A stretch of 15,326 bases of DNA from an uncultured Porphyromonadaceae bacterium (GTDB lineage: Bacteria; Bacteroidota; Bacteroidia; Bacteroidales; Muribaculaceae), in assembly GCA_905193395.1 (NCBI GenBank), contig CAJJOO010000003.1:1-15326 (forward strand). The letters run 5' to 3'. The translations under genes and the position numbers were made by a program. Below the pieces are notes generated by a model that was not told the DNA's origin, did no database searches, and was given only the letters and a program-made list of their open reading frames with translations. Every line of letters starts with the position of its first letter. Position 1 is the first letter of the stretch. Below, one piece after another: positions 13,504 to 15,326 of the stretch.

Positions 13504-15326
13504 ATGAAAGATGCCCTGAACGGGCTGTCGCGCCTTTGCGCGGCCGTCTGCATTGCAGTCAATTCTTTGTCAGCGTCTGCCGGCGAACCCGGTATGGCAG
13601 ACACAGTACACACCCTGCGCGACCTGGAGGTTACGGCTGTGCGCCGTCCCTTGGCCACTGTACAGACTCTCGCAGGAACCGAATTGCAATCGCTCTCGTC
13701 GACTTCTATCGCAGATGCGCTCAAATACTTTGCCGGCGTTCAGATCAAGGACTACGGCGGCCTCGGCGGCCTTAAAACGGTGAATGTGCGCTCGCTCGGT
13801 TCGCAGCACGTCGGAGTATATATCGACGGCATCCGGATTACCAACGCGCAGAACGGCACAGTCGATCTCGGAAAATTCTCACTCTCAACCCTGGAATCTG
13901 TTTCACTTTACAATGCCAACCGGCTGGACGTCTGCCAGTCGGCGTCAGAGTATGCCTCGGGGGCAACGGTTTACCTGCAGACGCGACGGCCGACGACCGA
14001 CTCGCTTGCCGTGATGGGCGGCATAGGCTCCTTCCACACCTACAAGGCGAGGGTCAACGCACAATTCAGCCGACGCAACTGGAGCGGGTTCGTCGACTGC
14101 GAGTATGTCAGCACCCGTGCCGACTATCCATTCCGCTACAAGTCTGAATACGAGGACACAGTGGGACGGCGGCGCAACTCCGACATCCGCTATTACCGCA
14201 TCGAAGGGGCGCTGTTCAGAGGCGGCTTCGCCTCCCACGTCTACGCCTACGTATCCGAGCGCGGCACTCCCGGCGGCATAGTGCGCCGTCTAAGCGATAA
14301 ATATATTAATGTGGGCCGCGAATGGGACACCGACCTGTTCATCCAGTCATCGTACACCCGCAAACTGGGGCGCATCCATCAGATAAAATTCAATATCAAA
14401 TATGCCCACGAGTACCTGCGGTATAACACCGATTATCCCGACAACCAGAATACCGTGCGGGCCGACAACCATTATCGGCAGAACGACGCCTACGTCTCGG
14501 CCTCGTACGCTGTCACGCCCCTGCGCTGGCTGTCGTTGAATCTGGGCTACGACGCCCGCATGTCGTGGCTAACGGCCGACCTGCGGCGATTCAGCCTCGT
14601 GCGGCGGCTCGACCAGAAGGCTGTGGTTGCCGCCCATATGCACTACCGCGGCTTCCGCCTGGCCGGGTCTGTCCTTTTCCAGCATTACCGCGACCACACA
14701 CGCCAGCACGTTGGCGCCGCCGACCCGCTGCAGCGCTTCACGCCGGCGGTGACGCTCGGATACTCGTATAAAGACCTCTCGCTACGCGCTTGGTACAAGT
14801 GCATCTTCCGCGCTCCGACGCTCAACGACCTTTATTACACACAGGTGGGCAACCGCAATCTCAAGCCGGAGTATACTCGGCAGTGGAACGTCGGCATCGA
14901 ATACCATTTCGTCTCAGCACAGTGGATGGCATCGGTTCAGGCCGACGCCTACCTCAATTATATAGACAACCGCATAGTCTGTCTGCCCGTCAAGGGTACA
15001 TACACATGGTCGATGATGAACTACGGCAAGACTTTCTGCCGCGGACTCAATTCGACCCTCTCCGGACGCTATGGCACGGGCGACTGGTCGTTCTCGCTAC
15101 TCACCTCGTTCACATGGCAGCGCGACATCGACCGCACGAATCCCGAATCGGAAATCTACAACCGGCCGATATGCTATTCGCCGACTTTCTCGTGCGGCAT
15201 AACGGGCATAGTTGCCTGGAAATCAATCTCGCTGACAGTGTCTGACCTGCATGTGGGCAAGCGTATGTGGTCGTACGCCGACCCGCGCGACATGCTCACG
15301 CCCTACAACAACGTCGACCTCAAACT
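13504..15326 (+). CDS. btuB: TonB-dependent outer-membrane receptor, probable vitamin B12 transporter BtuB (partial, C-terminus off the right edge)
   Basis: This is an outer-membrane beta-barrel that imports substrate using energy from TonB. The first 607 residues are visible. A signal peptide at 1 to 26 (hydrophobic LCAAVCIAV, cleavage predicted after SLSASA) supports the ATG at 13504 over the internal ATG at 13594. A TonB-box-like segment RDLEVTAV (39 to 46) leads into the plug domain, about 49 to 160, with IADALKYFAGVQIKDYGG, NVRSLG, VGVYIDGI and YASGATVYLQT. Barrel strands follow, with the conserved receptor motif FRAPTLNDLYYTQVGN and NLKPEYT at 435 to 457. The substrate is inferred from the cobalamin riboswitch directly upstream, because the barrel alone does not prove B12 specificity. 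No Shine-Dalgarno sequence is visible. The next genes, perhaps a B12-binding lipoprotein or ABC transporter, would lie beyond the edge. Confidence 0.93.
   Translation, partial: MKDALNGLSRLCAAVCIAVNSLSASAGEPGMADTVHTLRDLEVTAVRRPLATVQTLAGTELQSLSSTSIADALKYFAGVQIKDYGGLGGLKTVNVRSLGSQHVGVYIDGIRITNAQNGTVDLGKFSLSTLESVSLYNANRLDVCQSASEYASGATVYLQTRRPTTDSLAVMGGIGSFHTYKARVNAQFSRRNWSGFVDCEYVSTRADYPFRYKSEYEDTVGRRRNSDIRYYRIEGALFRGGFASHVYAYVSERGTPGGIVRRLSDKYINVGREWDTDLFIQSSYTRKLGRIHQIKFNIKYAHEYLRYNTDYPDNQNTVRADNHYRQNDAYVSASYAVTPLRWLSLNLGYDARMSWLTADLRRFSLVRRLDQKAVVAAHMHYRGFRLAGSVLFQHYRDHTRQHVGAADPLQRFTPAVTLGYSYKDLSLRAWYKCIFRAPTLNDLYYTQVGNRNLKPEYTRQWNVGIEYHFVSAQWMASVQADAYLNYIDNRIVCLPVKGTYTWSMMNYGKTFCRGLNSTLSGRYGTGDWSFSLLTSFTWQRDIDRTNPESEIYNRPICYSPTFSCGITGIVAWKSISLTVSDLHVGKRMWSYADPRDMLTPYNNVDLK

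Noticed and set aside
13458..13809. Short minus-strand open frames of about 79 to 88 codons opposite the btuB-like start
   Set aside because: They overlap the signal peptide and plug domain of a convincing receptor gene and show no protein-like features of their own.
1..15326. Insertion sequences, CRISPR arrays, tRNA or rRNA genes, prophage or defence genes
   Set aside because: None seen: coding space is filled by conserved dcw genes and one receptor gene, and no direct-repeat arrays, transposase motifs or tRNA-like cloverleaf were noticed.

Overview
The window looks like a chromosomal segment from a Bacteroidota bacterium, probably order Bacteroidales. The evidence is the gene order of the division and cell wall (dcw) cluster, the protein styles (a class B PBP with a PASTA domain, a long MraY with a large extracytoplasmic insert), a Bacteroides-type promoter (TTTG, 20 bp, TAnnTTTG) and the lack of Shine-Dalgarno-like leaders. 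Coding DNA is GC-rich and almost free of TTA, CTA and TCA codons, while the one real intergenic region is AT-rich. Family or genus cannot be fixed from this sequence; Muribaculaceae is only a guess.

Positions 1 to 12989 hold one tightly packed minus-strand operon, read right to left: rsmH, a ftsL-like gene, ftsI (PBP3-type with a PASTA domain), murE, mraY, murD, ftsW, murG, murC, ftsQ and ftsA (cut by the left edge). Neighbours overlap by 4 to 8 bp or are separated by 4 to 32 bp, so they are probably co-transcribed and partly translationally coupled. The cluster makes the lipid-linked peptidoglycan precursor: MurC adds L-Ala, MurD adds D-Glu, MurE probably adds meso-DAP, MraY makes lipid I and MurG makes lipid II. 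It also supplies the septal synthase (FtsW and FtsI), its regulators (FtsL and FtsQ) and the FtsZ anchor FtsA. murF is not in the cluster, and mraZ, which usually leads it, is absent upstream of rsmH.

Positions 12990 to 13503 form a divergent intergenic region. It holds a weak candidate rsmH promoter, a perfect 20-bp palindrome midway between the two promoters, a strong Bacteroides-type plus-strand promoter and a cobalamin riboswitch.

From 13504 to the right edge, a plus-strand TonB-dependent outer-membrane receptor gene (BtuB-like, C-terminus missing) lies under the riboswitch and is probably a vitamin B12 importer repressed when cobalamin is plentiful.

Most of the window is a conserved housekeeping locus, and I do not see a novel multi-gene system in it. 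The observations most worth following up are the palindrome, the missing mraZ, and a candidate tertiary pairing between the riboswitch and the sequence just downstream of it.
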